A stretch of 33,764 nucleotides of DNA from contig CAMZZN010000028.1 of the NCBI GenBank assembly GCA_947345935.1, positions 1-33,764 of the forward strand, given 5' to 3'. How positions within the stretch are numbered: the first letter of the stretch is position 1; every line of letters starts with the position of its first letter. A model generated the notes under the pieces. The model had not been told where the DNA came from. It made no database searches and saw only the letters and a list, made by a program, of their open reading frames with translations. Positions 26,839 to 33,764 of the stretch are shown in pieces. This stretch comes from an uncultured Ruminococcus sp. (GTDB taxonomy: Bacteria; Bacillota; Clostridia; Oscillospirales; Ruminococcaceae). The position numbers were made by a program, and so were the translations under genes.

Positions 26839-27375
26839 TCATGAATCAGTAATTTTACGATAGGAAGCATCTTCGGCTTTTTCAATTTTTTTCTTTTTTT
26901 CCCGGCGTTCTTCCCCGGCGCTGTACGAAAAAAACTGCGCTGCCGCAATGACGCACGTTAGCAGAAAGGGCAGTATCACCGGTAAGATCCGCTGTCTGTA
27001 CATATCGGCGACAGGCATGAGAGCATAAGCGCCGTGTCCCATCCATCCTGCTTTTTCCGCATGATCTGCAAGCCGTGACAGAGCCGTCATACAGACTGCA
27101 AATCCGGGAACGGCTGTTAACATAGAAAGCAGGTTGGGCAGACTTTTCCTGAAAAGGCAGAGTACCGCCGCCGCTGTCAGTGTGGCTCCTGAAACGATAA
27201 GACCGGCAGCATATCCGGAGATCGTTTTTCCGTAAATTCCGCTTTTGCTCAGGATCCCGACTCCCGTCATGATCGTCATAAAAAACGGATAAACGGCTGT
27301 CAGGACAACAAGAAGAATTTTTGCGGCAGTCATAACAGTTTTTTGTTTTGTTAAATTTTTCCGCTTATGTTTCAT
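26839..27375 (-). CDS. Small multi-pass membrane protein of unknown function
   Basis: The 178-aa protein has a basic N-terminus (MKHKRKNLTKQK), about four hydrophobic segments (roughly residues 15-40, 50-75, 80-100 and 135-155) and a highly charged C-terminal tail (EERREKKKKIEKAED). I chose ATG 27375 because AGGAG lies 8 nt ahead of it; an ATG three codons earlier is only 2 nt from that site. It diverges from spoIVB, with 109 nt between the starts. I do not recognise the family; a sporulation link is suggested only by position. Confidence 0.65.
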   Translation of the reverse strand: MKHKRKNLTKQKTVMTAAKILLVVLTAVYPFFMTIMTGVGILSKSGIYGKTISGYAAGLIVSGATLTAAAVLCLFRKSLPNLLSMLTAVPGFAVCMTALSRLADHAEKAGWMGHGAYALMPVADMYRQRILPVILPFLLTCVIAAAQFFSYSAGEERREKKKKIEKAEDASYRKITDS

Positions 27376-27484
27376 TGGCATATCTCCTACAGAAATAATT
27401 TGCATTAGTAATCTGTCGTAAATGAAATATAATAATCTTCGGGCAGAATTATTTCTGCTCTATTCAAAGGAAAGGACTTGTAAA

Positions 27485-28711
27485 ATGCAGCTTAAAAGAA
27501 AACTTATCAGGTCGGCTGGAGCGCTGCTTTCGGCAGTATCCCTTTGTATTTTCGGAACTGCCGGCTATTATTCGACCAGGCTTCCGTCGTCTGTTACTAT
27601 CAGACCGGCATCGGAACTTAAAATTGCAGAATATCCGGAAATAAGCTGTTCGGTAAGTCCGGAAGCGGTCATGCGGACAGCAGGGAACTTTCCGGAAACA
27701 AAGCAGGTAACGCTGTCTCTTTTCGGTGCGATACCCGTTAAAAATGTCAGCGTGACCGAAGCAGAGCCGCCGGTACTTTCTGTATGCGGGCATCCGTTCG
27801 GAATAAAGCTTCTTATGGACGGAGTTATGGTGACTGAACTTGGCGCTGTGACCGATAAAAGCGGCAATACCAGCTGTCCTGCGGAAGAAGCCGGCATTAT
27901 GACCGGTGATATTATAAAATCAGCAAACGGAGAACCGCTTGTCTCAAACAGCCGCTTGCAGGAGATCATATCCAACAGCGGCGGCAGGGAAGTCAATCTG
28001 ACCGCAGAGCGCAGCGGCCATGAATTTACAGTGTCGCTCAGGCCTGTTTTCTCTGAAAAGAATAATATGTGGCGTGGCGGTATGTGGGTTCGTGACAGCA
28101 TAGCCGGAATAGGTACGATGACGTTTTTTAATAAAAAAACCGGAGAATTTGCAGGTCTTGGTCATCCGATATGCGATGCCGATACAGGAGAGATAGTGCC
28201 TGTTTACAGCGGCGAAGCAGTTCCCGTGGAGATAACCGAAGCCAAAAAGGGCGAAAAGGGCATTCCCGGTGAATTACGGGGAAGTTTTGCAAACGGAACA
28301 TTCGGAATTCTTGAACGCAACAACAGCTGCGGCGTATACGGCAGGCTAACAGAAAAGGGGCTTGAAGAACTCAGCCTTGATTCTCAGGAATTCGTCATGG
28401 GATATCGTCAGGATATAACTACCGGAGAAGCCGAGATATATACTACTGTCAGCGGCAGCGCTCCGGAAAAATATAAAATAGAAATAGAAAGCATAGACTT
28501 TAACAGCAAAGAATCTGCCAAAAACATGGTGATAAGAATAACCGACAAGCGTCTTATTAAATCTTCCGGAGGTATCATACAGGGAATGAGCGGAAGTCCT
28601 ATTATACAGAACGATCGTATTATAGGAGCGGTGACTCACGTATTTGTGGCTGATCCTACCAGAGGCTACGCTATCTTTGCGGACAATATGGCAGAGTATC
28701 TCGAAGGATAA
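27485..28711 (+). CDS. spoIVB: SpoIVB peptidase (sporulation signalling protease, S55)
   Basis: The 408-aa protein has one N-terminal hydrophobic segment (about 9-28) that would place the rest in the space between forespore and mother cell. A PDZ domain follows (about 95-185; EEAGIMTGDIIKSANGEPL), then the S55 peptidase with H227 in GLGHPICD and S371 in GMSGSP, equivalent to the catalytic His and Ser of the Bacillus enzyme. The family activates SpoIVFB and so pro-sigma-K. I start at ATG 27485 behind AAAGGA. A loose sigma-F/G-like element (TGCATTA, 17 nt, AAATATAAT) lies upstream, which is uncertain. The length is near the 425 residues of the Bacillus protein. Confidence 0.93.
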   Translation: MQLKRKLIRSAGALLSAVSLCIFGTAGYYSTRLPSSVTIRPASELKIAEYPEISCSVSPEAVMRTAGNFPETKQVTLSLFGAIPVKNVSVTEAEPPVLSVCGHPFGIKLLMDGVMVTELGAVTDKSGNTSCPAEEAGIMTGDIIKSANGEPLVSNSRLQEIISNSGGREVNLTAERSGHEFTVSLRPVFSEKNNMWRGGMWVRDSIAGIGTMTFFNKKTGEFAGLGHPICDADTGEIVPVYSGEAVPVEITEAKKGEKGIPGELRGSFANGTFGILERNNSCGVYGRLTEKGLEELSLDSQEFVMGYRQDITTGEAEIYTTVSGSAPEKYKIEIESIDFNSKESAKNMVIRITDKRLIKSSGGIIQGMSGSPIIQNDRIIGAVTHVFVADPTRGYAIFADNMAEYLEG

Positions 28712-28739
28712 AACATCATACTATCTGTAAAAATAAAAT

Positions 28740-28766
28740 CGGCAGTTACGGTATATGTAACTGCCG
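28740..28766 (-). terminator. Terminator of ptsH between convergent genes
   Basis: CGGCAGTTAC (28740-28749) and GTAACTGCCG (28757-28766) form a perfect 10-bp stem with a 7-nt loop. On the - strand GATTTTATTTTT follows, so it ends ptsH. The + strand side lacks a T run. Confidence 0.85.
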
Positions 28767-28797
28767 GAAATTTACCGGAAATTCCGAAAAAAGTAAT

Positions 28798-29070
28798 TTA
28801 TCTGCTTTCCTCGCTGAAACCGCTGTCTACAAGCTCAATCAGTGCGTCAACTGCGGCCTTTTCATCAGCGCCGTCGGCGATAACTTTTACATTAGTTCCG
28901 CCTACGATACCGAGGGAAAGAATTCCGAGGAGGCTCTTAGCATTAACTCTGCGCTCTTCCTTTTCGATCCAGATGGATGACTTAAATTCATTAGCCTTCT
29001 GAATGAAGAAGGTTGCGGGTCTTGCATGAAGTCCGACCTGATTCTTAACCATTACTTCCTTGACAAACAT
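28798..29070 (-). CDS. ptsH: HPr family phosphocarrier protein
   Basis: The 90-aa protein carries H15 in GLHARPAT, the phosphate acceptor from enzyme I, and S46 in NAKSLLG, the site used by HPr kinase in Gram-positives. Both being present marks it as HPr rather than Crh, which lacks the His. No ptsI or EII gene is nearby. In low-GC Gram-positives the Ser-phosphorylated form acts with CcpA in carbon control, which may be its main task here. ATG 29070 follows TAGGAGAG; a longer frame to 29199 has no support. Confidence 0.93.
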   Translation of the reverse strand: MFVKEVMVKNQVGLHARPATFFIQKANEFKSSIWIEKEERRVNAKSLLGILSLGIVGGTNVKVIADGADEKAAVDALIELVDSGFSEESR

Positions 29071-29190
29071 ATACAACTCTCCTATTCTCTTAAATTCAGC
29101 CCTCTCGATCTTCAGAAGCTGAATGCAAATACAGGCAGCGCCGTACTTTTTACAGAGTGCGGACAGCCTTTTATTTTCTTTGCTGATATC

Positions 29191-29219
29191 ATTATACATT
29201 CAAAATTTATTATAGTCAA
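29191..29219 (-). promoter_or_regulatory. Promoter of ptsH
   Basis: On the - strand: TTGACT (29214-29219), a 17-nt spacer and TATAAT (29191-29196), giving a leader of about 115 nt. Confidence 0.82.
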
Positions 29220-29431
29220 CGGCTTTTTTTTCAGAAATACTGATATTTTAATAAATTCTACATTTATATAAAATCACGGCTTGATTTATCTCGATTGCTT
29301 GTTAATTATCACAACAAGGAAATGTTGATTTTAATTGGTAATGTTATATAATATTCCACCTGATAATATGGTGAATTCGTCTAAACGGAAAAAATTATTT
29401 CATATATACCAATAGTAAATAACGTCTGCAA
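29220..29431. other. AT-rich gap between ptsH and trmD
   Basis: No gene is seen. A + strand TTGATT-16-TATAAT match (around 29332-29359) is followed by CACC..GGTG arms, but nothing downstream on that strand could be its target. No clear trmD terminator was found. Confidence 0.4.
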
Positions 29432-30166
29432 TCAGGCGTTTCCGCTTTTTTTCTTCTTTTTTTCCTGGGGGGGATTTTCTTTGATATATTTTTCAAAAAG
29501 ATCCGGACGTCTTTCCGCCGTTATTTTAATGCTCTGTTCGTGACGCCATTTGCCTATATTCGCATGATGTCCCGTCAGCAGCACCGGAGGCACTTCCATC
29601 CCCTCCCATGTTTCCGGTCTAGTGTAGTGGGGATATTCCAGCAGACCACTGTATATACTTTCTTCTGTAAAGCAAACATCGTCCGAAAGTACGCCTGGAC
29701 ACATTCTTGCCACGGTATCTGCCAGAACCATTGCCGGAAGTTCCCCGCCTGTGAGAACATAGTCGCCGATAGAAATTTCCTCATTCACGATCTTATCTAT
29801 AACACGCTGATCCACGCCTTCGTAATGACCACAGATTATAAGTATATTGTCCATTTGTGAGAGCTCTGCGGCTCTTTTCTGGTCGAGGATCTTTCCTTTC
29901 GGGGACATATATATCGTATGCGGAACTGCGCCCATTTCCTCGCAGACAGCCTTGTAACAGTTGTAGATTGGTTCGCACTGCATGACCATACCCATGCCGC
30001 CGCCGTATGGAGTATCGTCTACACGGCGGTGTTTGTCCTGGGTATATTCACGTATCTGACGGCAGTGAACTTCTATTTTTCCTGCTTTTCTTGCCCTGCC
30101 GATAATGCTTTCACCCAGAACAGCTTCGCACATTTCCGGAAAAAGAGTGGCGATTTCTATCTTCAT
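29432..30166 (-). CDS. trmD: tRNA (guanine-N1)-methyltransferase
   Basis: The 244-aa SPOUT-family enzyme methylates G37 of tRNAs reading CNN codons. Key segments are ATLFPEM at the N-terminus, VDDTPYGGGMGMVMQ, the knot region CGHYEGVDQRV, EEISIGDYVLTGGELPAMVLADTVARMCPGVL, then EYPHYTRP and GHHANIGKWR. The basic tail PPQEKKKKKSGNA is a lineage extension. Its start overlaps the rimM stop (ATGA). Confidence 0.97.
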   Translation of the reverse strand: MKIEIATLFPEMCEAVLGESIIGRARKAGKIEVHCRQIREYTQDKHRRVDDTPYGGGMGMVMQCEPIYNCYKAVCEEMGAVPHTIYMSPKGKILDQKRAAELSQMDNILIICGHYEGVDQRVIDKIVNEEISIGDYVLTGGELPAMVLADTVARMCPGVLSDDVCFTEESIYSGLLEYPHYTRPETWEGMEVPPVLLTGHHANIGKWRHEQSIKITAERRPDLFEKYIKENPPQEKKKKKSGNA

Positions 30167-30666
30167 TCAAAAAGTCCCTCCAACGGACGTATAGTCATGA
30201 TATTTCCGTCGATATCGGTTGAGATAACAACTTCGGGTATTGCCGGAATAAGATATTCCCTGTTTATGCCATTGATTACATAAACGTCGTTTGCTCCCGT
30301 CTGCATAACATCGGTAATTTTTCCGTAAACAAAGTCGGTATCGGCGTCGTGCACTTCAATTCCTATCAGATCCTGAATAAAATAGGTATCGTCATCAAGT
30401 TCGAGGTCGTCACGGTGCATATAAAGGATCTTGTTCCGCAGCTTTGATGCGTCCTCCGGAGTATTGATCCCCTCCAATTTTGCAATCACCATGCCCTTGA
30501 ATGTACGGGAGCGCTCGATAGCGATCTCCTCATGATTTTTCCCGATAAACAGACTGTCGAATTCGCAGAGCAGTTCCGGATAATCAGTATATGGCATTAT
30601 CTTGACTTCGCCCTTTACTCCGTGGGTCGTGACGATTTTGCCGGCTTCAAGATATTGTTTTTTCAT
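30163..30666 (-). CDS. rimM: Ribosome maturation factor RimM
   Basis: The 167-aa protein assists 30S subunit assembly by binding S19. The N-terminal domain shows GKIVTTHGVKGEVKIMPYTDYPE; the C-terminal PRC-barrel half shows DLIGIEVHDA and a YLIPAIPEVV strand. It is paired with trmD in the usual order, with a 4-nt overlap. The upstream neighbour is a methyltransferase gene ending 22 nt away rather than the common rpsP/KH-protein pair. The ribosome site (AGGCAGG) is weak. Confidence 0.94.
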   Translation of the reverse strand: MKKQYLEAGKIVTTHGVKGEVKIMPYTDYPELLCEFDSLFIGKNHEEIAIERSRTFKGMVIAKLEGINTPEDASKLRNKILYMHRDDLELDDDTYFIQDLIGIEVHDADTDFVYGKITDVMQTGANDVYVINGINREYLIPAIPEVVISTDIDGNIMTIRPLEGLFE

Positions 30667-30688
30667 ATTTGCCTGCCTTTTTTGAATA

Positions 30689-31330
30689 CTATTTATTTTC
30701 TGATGCTATGGTATGATTGGCATAAGTATCCCAATCAGGCTCATAATATTCATCCGCCTGATTTCCCCACATATCCCAATCAACTCTATTGCCACGAGCA
30801 AACATCTCCAGCCGGGGACCTTGTGAGCATGCCTCTATCAAACTAACGAATTCATCAGGTTTTCTGCTGTGTTCACGTTTCATTGTCCTTAGAAGGTTTA
30901 CCTGTGATCTTCCTGGTTGTAAGGTTCTGTTTTTTTCTCCCTTAATTCCAAATAACAATATTTCTGTTACATTACGAAAGTAGAAACCCACGCCTCTGCC
31001 GTCTGGTTGACCATCTTTGCGTACTTTTTCCCAAATTAAATTTGTTTTATATTCAAATCCCCATGCTTTCATTACGTCAAGCCCTTCAGGTAAAAGAGCG
31101 TTTGGAACCCATAAGTAAAGGTGACTTTTTTCATCTGAAATATCAGATACCGGCAATGCCATTATTTCATTTAAAGTCATTGTAGAATATCTATTAAGCC
31201 GTTTATGTTCAGGCGCTACTTTCCCCGTTCTGTTTTGAAACTGCCATGGTGGATCAGCATATATGGTCTTATATTTTTTTCCGTTAGTAAACTCTCTGAA
31301 ATTTTCAATCGTTTCTTTTAATGTATTCAT
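30689..31330 (-). CDS. MT-A70 family DNA adenine-N6 methyltransferase
   Basis: The 213-aa protein has the catalytic motif DPPW at residues 26-29 (TIYADPPWQFQNR), then YSTMTLNEIMALPV, HLYLWVPNALL, WGFEYKTNLIWEK, and KPDEFVSLIEACSQGPRLEMFARG near the C-terminus, the SAM-binding side of this permuted family. It follows the endonuclease gene with a TAATG overlap, so it is the protective half of a type II restriction-modification system. The base composition is visibly more AT-rich than in purB or trmD, suggesting acquisition. The recognition sequence is not readable from the protein. Confidence 0.9.
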   Translation of the reverse strand: MNTLKETIENFREFTNGKKYKTIYADPPWQFQNRTGKVAPEHKRLNRYSTMTLNEIMALPVSDISDEKSHLYLWVPNALLPEGLDVMKAWGFEYKTNLIWEKVRKDGQPDGRGVGFYFRNVTEILLFGIKGEKNRTLQPGRSQVNLLRTMKREHSRKPDEFVSLIEACSQGPRLEMFARGNRVDWDMWGNQADEYYEPDWDTYANHTIASENK

Positions 31331-31977
31331 TATTCATAACCCTCAATACAAGATTTTTTTATACCAACAGCCAATATAGGACATCCACCATTCCTTCTTG
31401 AATCTAATCTATATGTTAGTTTTCTCATCCAGGTAGTTGAAGCTCCATATTTTGTAATTATATCTATTTTACGAAAAATGTCGTTTAATTCTTCTGAACG
31501 AGTAACGATTATACCAACATCAATAATACCGCAATCAAAATATGTTCGCATAGCTAACAGATCACGATCAAACGTTTGATCCTTGCTATTCCATTCAAGA
31601 TCAAATGCAACTTTATTTTTCAGAAAGTCTATATTATGTCCATCAATATAGCCTTCAATCATTTTTTCTTCAAAAGGTTCATTAGAGAACTTTCCTCTGC
31701 GCTGAACAGTCTTTCTTGGATACATTTTAACAAGAAGATCACCAGTTATTCGTATTTCCCGCCATCCAAAAGGATAAAGTATATCATCAAATTTCTTAGG
31801 GATTGGACTTTCGTTACCTCCTGCTTTTTTTAAATCATCAACAGTAATTACAAAGTTTTTAAGACATTGCTGTATTTCACACCATTCATTTGGAAACGCA
31901 TCCGAAAGTATTTCTAATGCGTGTCCATAATTATAAAATTCAAATTTATTCGTTAATTCTTCCGGAATTGCTTTCAA
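31330..31977 (-). CDS. BglII-like type II restriction endonuclease
   Basis: The 215-aa protein resembles the BglII/BstYI endonuclease family. The probable active site is D117 (NIDFLKN), E128 and N130 in FDLEWNSKDQTFDRDL, a variant of the D..ExQ/K site, followed by FDCGIIDVGIIVTRS. The start is TTG at 31977, nine bases after AAAGGCGG, with no good ATG. Its stop overlaps the methyltransferase start. BglII cuts AGATCT and BstYI RGATCY, so a GATC-centred target is a guess; AGATCT occurs several times in this window, which is compatible if methylated. Confidence 0.78.
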   Translation of the reverse strand: MKAIPEELTNKFEFYNYGHALEILSDAFPNEWCEIQQCLKNFVITVDDLKKAGGNESPIPKKFDDILYPFGWREIRITGDLLVKMYPRKTVQRRGKFSNEPFEEKMIEGYIDGHNIDFLKNKVAFDLEWNSKDQTFDRDLLAMRTYFDCGIIDVGIIVTRSEELNDIFRKIDIITKYGASTTWMRKLTYRLDSRRNGGCPILAVGIKKSCIEGYE

Positions 31978-32029
31978 TGAATAATCCGCCTTTCAATGTT
32001 CATGGTTTATGATATTTATTCGATAATTA

Positions 32030-32044
32030 TTTATGTTTCATAAA
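32030..32044. promoter_or_regulatory. Palindrome upstream of the restriction-modification genes
   Basis: TTTATG-TTT-CATAAA is a perfect 6-bp inverted repeat between purB and the endonuclease gene; another TTTATG lies at about 32006. It could be an operator, but no regulator gene is adjacent. This is tentative. Confidence 0.3.
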
Positions 32045-32060
32045 CAAAATCAGTGCTTCC

Positions 32061-33500
32061 TTAGTTCTTCATCTCAAAGTTCTCGCCCAGAACATCCTTG
32101 TTAGCTTCGAGGATAGGATTGATGTATTCACTGAGAAACTCGTCAACCTGCTGAGAGCTTCTTCCGGTGTAGTTTTCCGGTTTGAGAACAGCTTCAAGTT
32201 CTTCCTTTGTCACCATGAATATAGGATCGGCCTCAATAAGCTCGCAGAGATTATTATCCTTGCCATAAACTTTTACCTGTTCGCCGGCGATCATGGAGTA
32301 ATCCATAATGCGGTCATGCAGCTCCTGACGGTTGCCGCCTTTTTTAACTGCGTCCATCATGATATTTTCGCTTGCCATGAACGGAAGCTCAGCCATAACA
32401 CGTCTGCGGATTATCTCAGGGTAAACTACAAGACCGTTTGTAACATTCATCATGATGTTGAGGATAGCGTCAACGCCGAGGAAAGCCTCCGCTACGCTTA
32501 TTCTCTTGTTTGCAGAGTCGTCAAGGGTTCTCTCGAACCACTGTGTTCCGGCTGTGAAAGCGGGATTCAGGCTGTCGATCATAACGTATCTTGCAAGTGA
32601 AGTAATTCTCTCGCATCTCATAGGATTTCTCTTATACGCCATAGCTGACGAGCCTATCTGCTTCTTTTCACGGGGTTCTTCCATTTCCTTGAAGCTCTGG
32701 AGGATACGCATATCGTTGGAGAACTTGCTTGCCGACTGTGCGATTCCGCTTAGAACGGCAAGTACCTGTGAATCGACTTTTCTGGAATATGTCTGACCGG
32801 AAACGGGAACAACGCTGTCAAAGCCCATTTCCTCTGCGATCATTCTTTCAAGTTCTTTGATCTTTGCAGTATCTCCCTCAAAAAGCTCCATAAATGAAGC
32901 CTGAGTGCCTGTAGTTCCCTTTGAGCCGAGCAGACTGAGAGTGGAAATTCTGTATTCAAGATCGTTGAAATCCATTAGCAGCTCATTGAGCCAGAGGGTA
33001 GCTCTTTTGCCGACGGTAGTAAGCTGTGCAGGCTGGAGATGAGTATAAGCCAGACAGGGCATATTCTTGTATTCATCGGCGAACTTTGCCAGATTTGCCA
33101 TAACATTGACAAGCTTTCTGCGTATAACGTTCAGAGCGTCACGCATGATGATAATGTCGGTATTATCGCCAACGTAGCAGGATGTAGCTCCCAGGTGAAT
33201 AATTCCGGCAGCGTCAGGACAAGCCTGTCCGTAGGCGTAGACGTGTGACATTACGTCGTGGCGGCTGATTTTTTCTCTTTCTTCAGCAACTTTATAGTCG
33301 ATGTCGTTTATGTGTTCTTCAAGCTGCTTTACCTGAGCTTCGGTAACAGGCAGACCGAGTTTCATTTCAGCTCTTGCCAGAGCCACCCAGAGTTTTCTCC
33401 AGGTAGTAAATTTTTTATCGGCAGAGAAAATGTACTGCATTTCCTCGCTGGCGTATCGTGTACAGAATGGACTTTCGTAGCTGTTTGTATTTCCGCTCAT
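32061..33500 (-). CDS. purB: Adenylosuccinate lyase (long, eukaryote-like form)
   Basis: The 479-aa enzyme acts twice in purine synthesis, releasing fumarate from SAICAR and adenylosuccinate. Segments include EREKISRHDVMSHVYAYG, AAGIIHLGATSCYVGDNTD (substrate His), LAYTHLQPAQLTTVGKRA with the catalytic His, and the family signature GSSAMAYKRNPMRCE. The length and sequence fit the animal-like ADSL group common in Clostridia rather than the 430-aa Bacillus type. ATG 33500 follows AAAAGGAG. No clear terminator separates it from the restriction genes 84 nt downstream. Confidence 0.96.
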   Translation of the reverse strand: MSGNTNSYESPFCTRYASEEMQYIFSADKKFTTWRKLWVALARAEMKLGLPVTEAQVKQLEEHINDIDYKVAEEREKISRHDVMSHVYAYGQACPDAAGIIHLGATSCYVGDNTDIIIMRDALNVIRRKLVNVMANLAKFADEYKNMPCLAYTHLQPAQLTTVGKRATLWLNELLMDFNDLEYRISTLSLLGSKGTTGTQASFMELFEGDTAKIKELERMIAEEMGFDSVVPVSGQTYSRKVDSQVLAVLSGIAQSASKFSNDMRILQSFKEMEEPREKKQIGSSAMAYKRNPMRCERITSLARYVMIDSLNPAFTAGTQWFERTLDDSANKRISVAEAFLGVDAILNIMMNVTNGLVVYPEIIRRRVMAELPFMASENIMMDAVKKGGNRQELHDRIMDYSMIAGEQVKVYGKDNNLCELIEADPIFMVTKEELEAVLKPENYTGRSSQQVDEFLSEYINPILEANKDVLGENFEMKN

Positions 33501-33534
33501 AATTATGATCTCCTTTTGTTATTTAAGATATCCT

Positions 33535-33563
33535 ATTATATCATTTTTTGCGATATATGTCAA
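33535..33563 (-). promoter_or_regulatory. Promoter of purB
   Basis: On the - strand: TTGACA (33558-33563), a 17-nt spacer and TATAAT (33535-33540), a full consensus. The leader is only about 25-30 nt, so there is no room for a purine riboswitch. Confidence 0.9.
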
Positions 33564-33573
33564 TACAAATGAA

Positions 33574-33599
33574 AAACGGCGCCTGAAAAAGCGCCGTTT
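33574..33599 (-). terminator. Terminator of the dockerin gene
   Basis: AAACGGCGC (33574-33582) and GCGCCGTTT (33591-33599) form a perfect 9-bp stem; on the - strand TTTTTC-type sequence follows the stem. It lies 13 nt after the stop codon of the gene entering from the right. Confidence 0.85.
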
Positions 33600-33611
33600 G
33601 CCGTATAGATT

Positions 33612-33764
33612 TTATTCAAGATTAAGAAGCTTTTTCTGAACTGCGAGAGCGTCCATGTTAGTTATGCCGTCGTAGTTTCCGGCGATATCGGCATTGTACG
33701 CTCCCTGAGGCGTAAGGGTGTACTGGTCGGGATTTCCGACTGCCTGCATTATTAATATTGCGTC
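33612..33764 (-). CDS. C-terminus of a dockerin-bearing protein (partial)
   Basis: The last 50 residues of a gene that enters from the right edge are open to the TAA at 33612. They begin DAILIMQAVGNPDQY, continue with TLTPQGAYNADIAGN and YDGITNMDALAVQKKLL. This is the end of one and the whole of a second dockerin repeat: a Ca-binding loop of Asp/Asn/Gly residues followed by a DAL..QK.LL helix. The style is that of Ruminococcus cellulosomal enzymes. Dockerins bind scaffoldin cohesins outside the cell. The catalytic part lies beyond the window, so the enzyme class is unknown. Confidence 0.85.
   Translation of the reverse strand, partial: DAILIMQAVGNPDQYTLTPQGAYNADIAGNYDGITNMDALAVQKKLLNLE

Noticed and set aside
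29332..29359. Possible + strand promoter in the ptsH-trmD gap
   Set aside because: Nothing on the + strand downstream could be its gene, and such AT-rich matches are expected by chance in this gap.

Overview
The window looks like chromosomal DNA from a cellulolytic Ruminococcus-like member of the Clostridia (Oscillospiraceae). The evidence is strong AGGAGG-type ribosome sites, TTGACA/TATAAT promoters, T-box leaders, a SpoIVB sporulation protease, a long eukaryote-like adenylosuccinate lyase and, at the right edge, the C-terminus of a dockerin-bearing (cellulosomal) protein. The genus is inferred; no rRNA or species marker is present.

Left part (1-9150, + strand). A membrane-anchored glycerophosphodiesterase, two cyclophilin-type proteins (one with degenerate catalytic positions, one canonical lipoprotein) and murA, which starts at TTG. 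A structured intergenic repeat follows. Then comes a complete threonine T-box leader (promoter, ACC specifier, T-box motif, terminator) driving thrS, with a P-loop nucleoside kinase-like gene 6 nt behind it.

Centre (9160-26790, - strand). One long, nearly continuous series: leuA, ilvB, ilvH, ilvC, ilvD, leuC, leuD, leuB, a DUF815-type ATPase, ilvA, ridA, nadA, hydE and two tandem U32-like proteins, closed by a terminator shared with the left part. It encodes the whole path to valine, isoleucine and leucine, apart from the transaminase. leuA has a leucine T-box (CUC specifier). ilvB instead has its own promoter, a 34-codon leader peptide rich in Ile/Val codons with no Leu codon, and a terminator. 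That layout is the classical ribosome-mediated attenuator of enteric ilv operons and is unexpected in a Firmicute. Several gaps in the operon carry hairpin repeats. One repeat family has two full copies (5691-5800 and 24279-24397) whose hairpin stems differ in sequence but remain perfectly paired.

Right part (26839-33764). A small membrane protein diverges from spoIVB. On the - strand, reading right to left, are the end of a dockerin protein, purB, a two-gene restriction-modification module (BglII-like endonuclease plus MT-A70 methyltransferase), rimM, trmD and ptsH (HPr). No tRNA, rRNA, CRISPR array or transposase gene was seen. All calls come from reading the sequence; no database search was possible.
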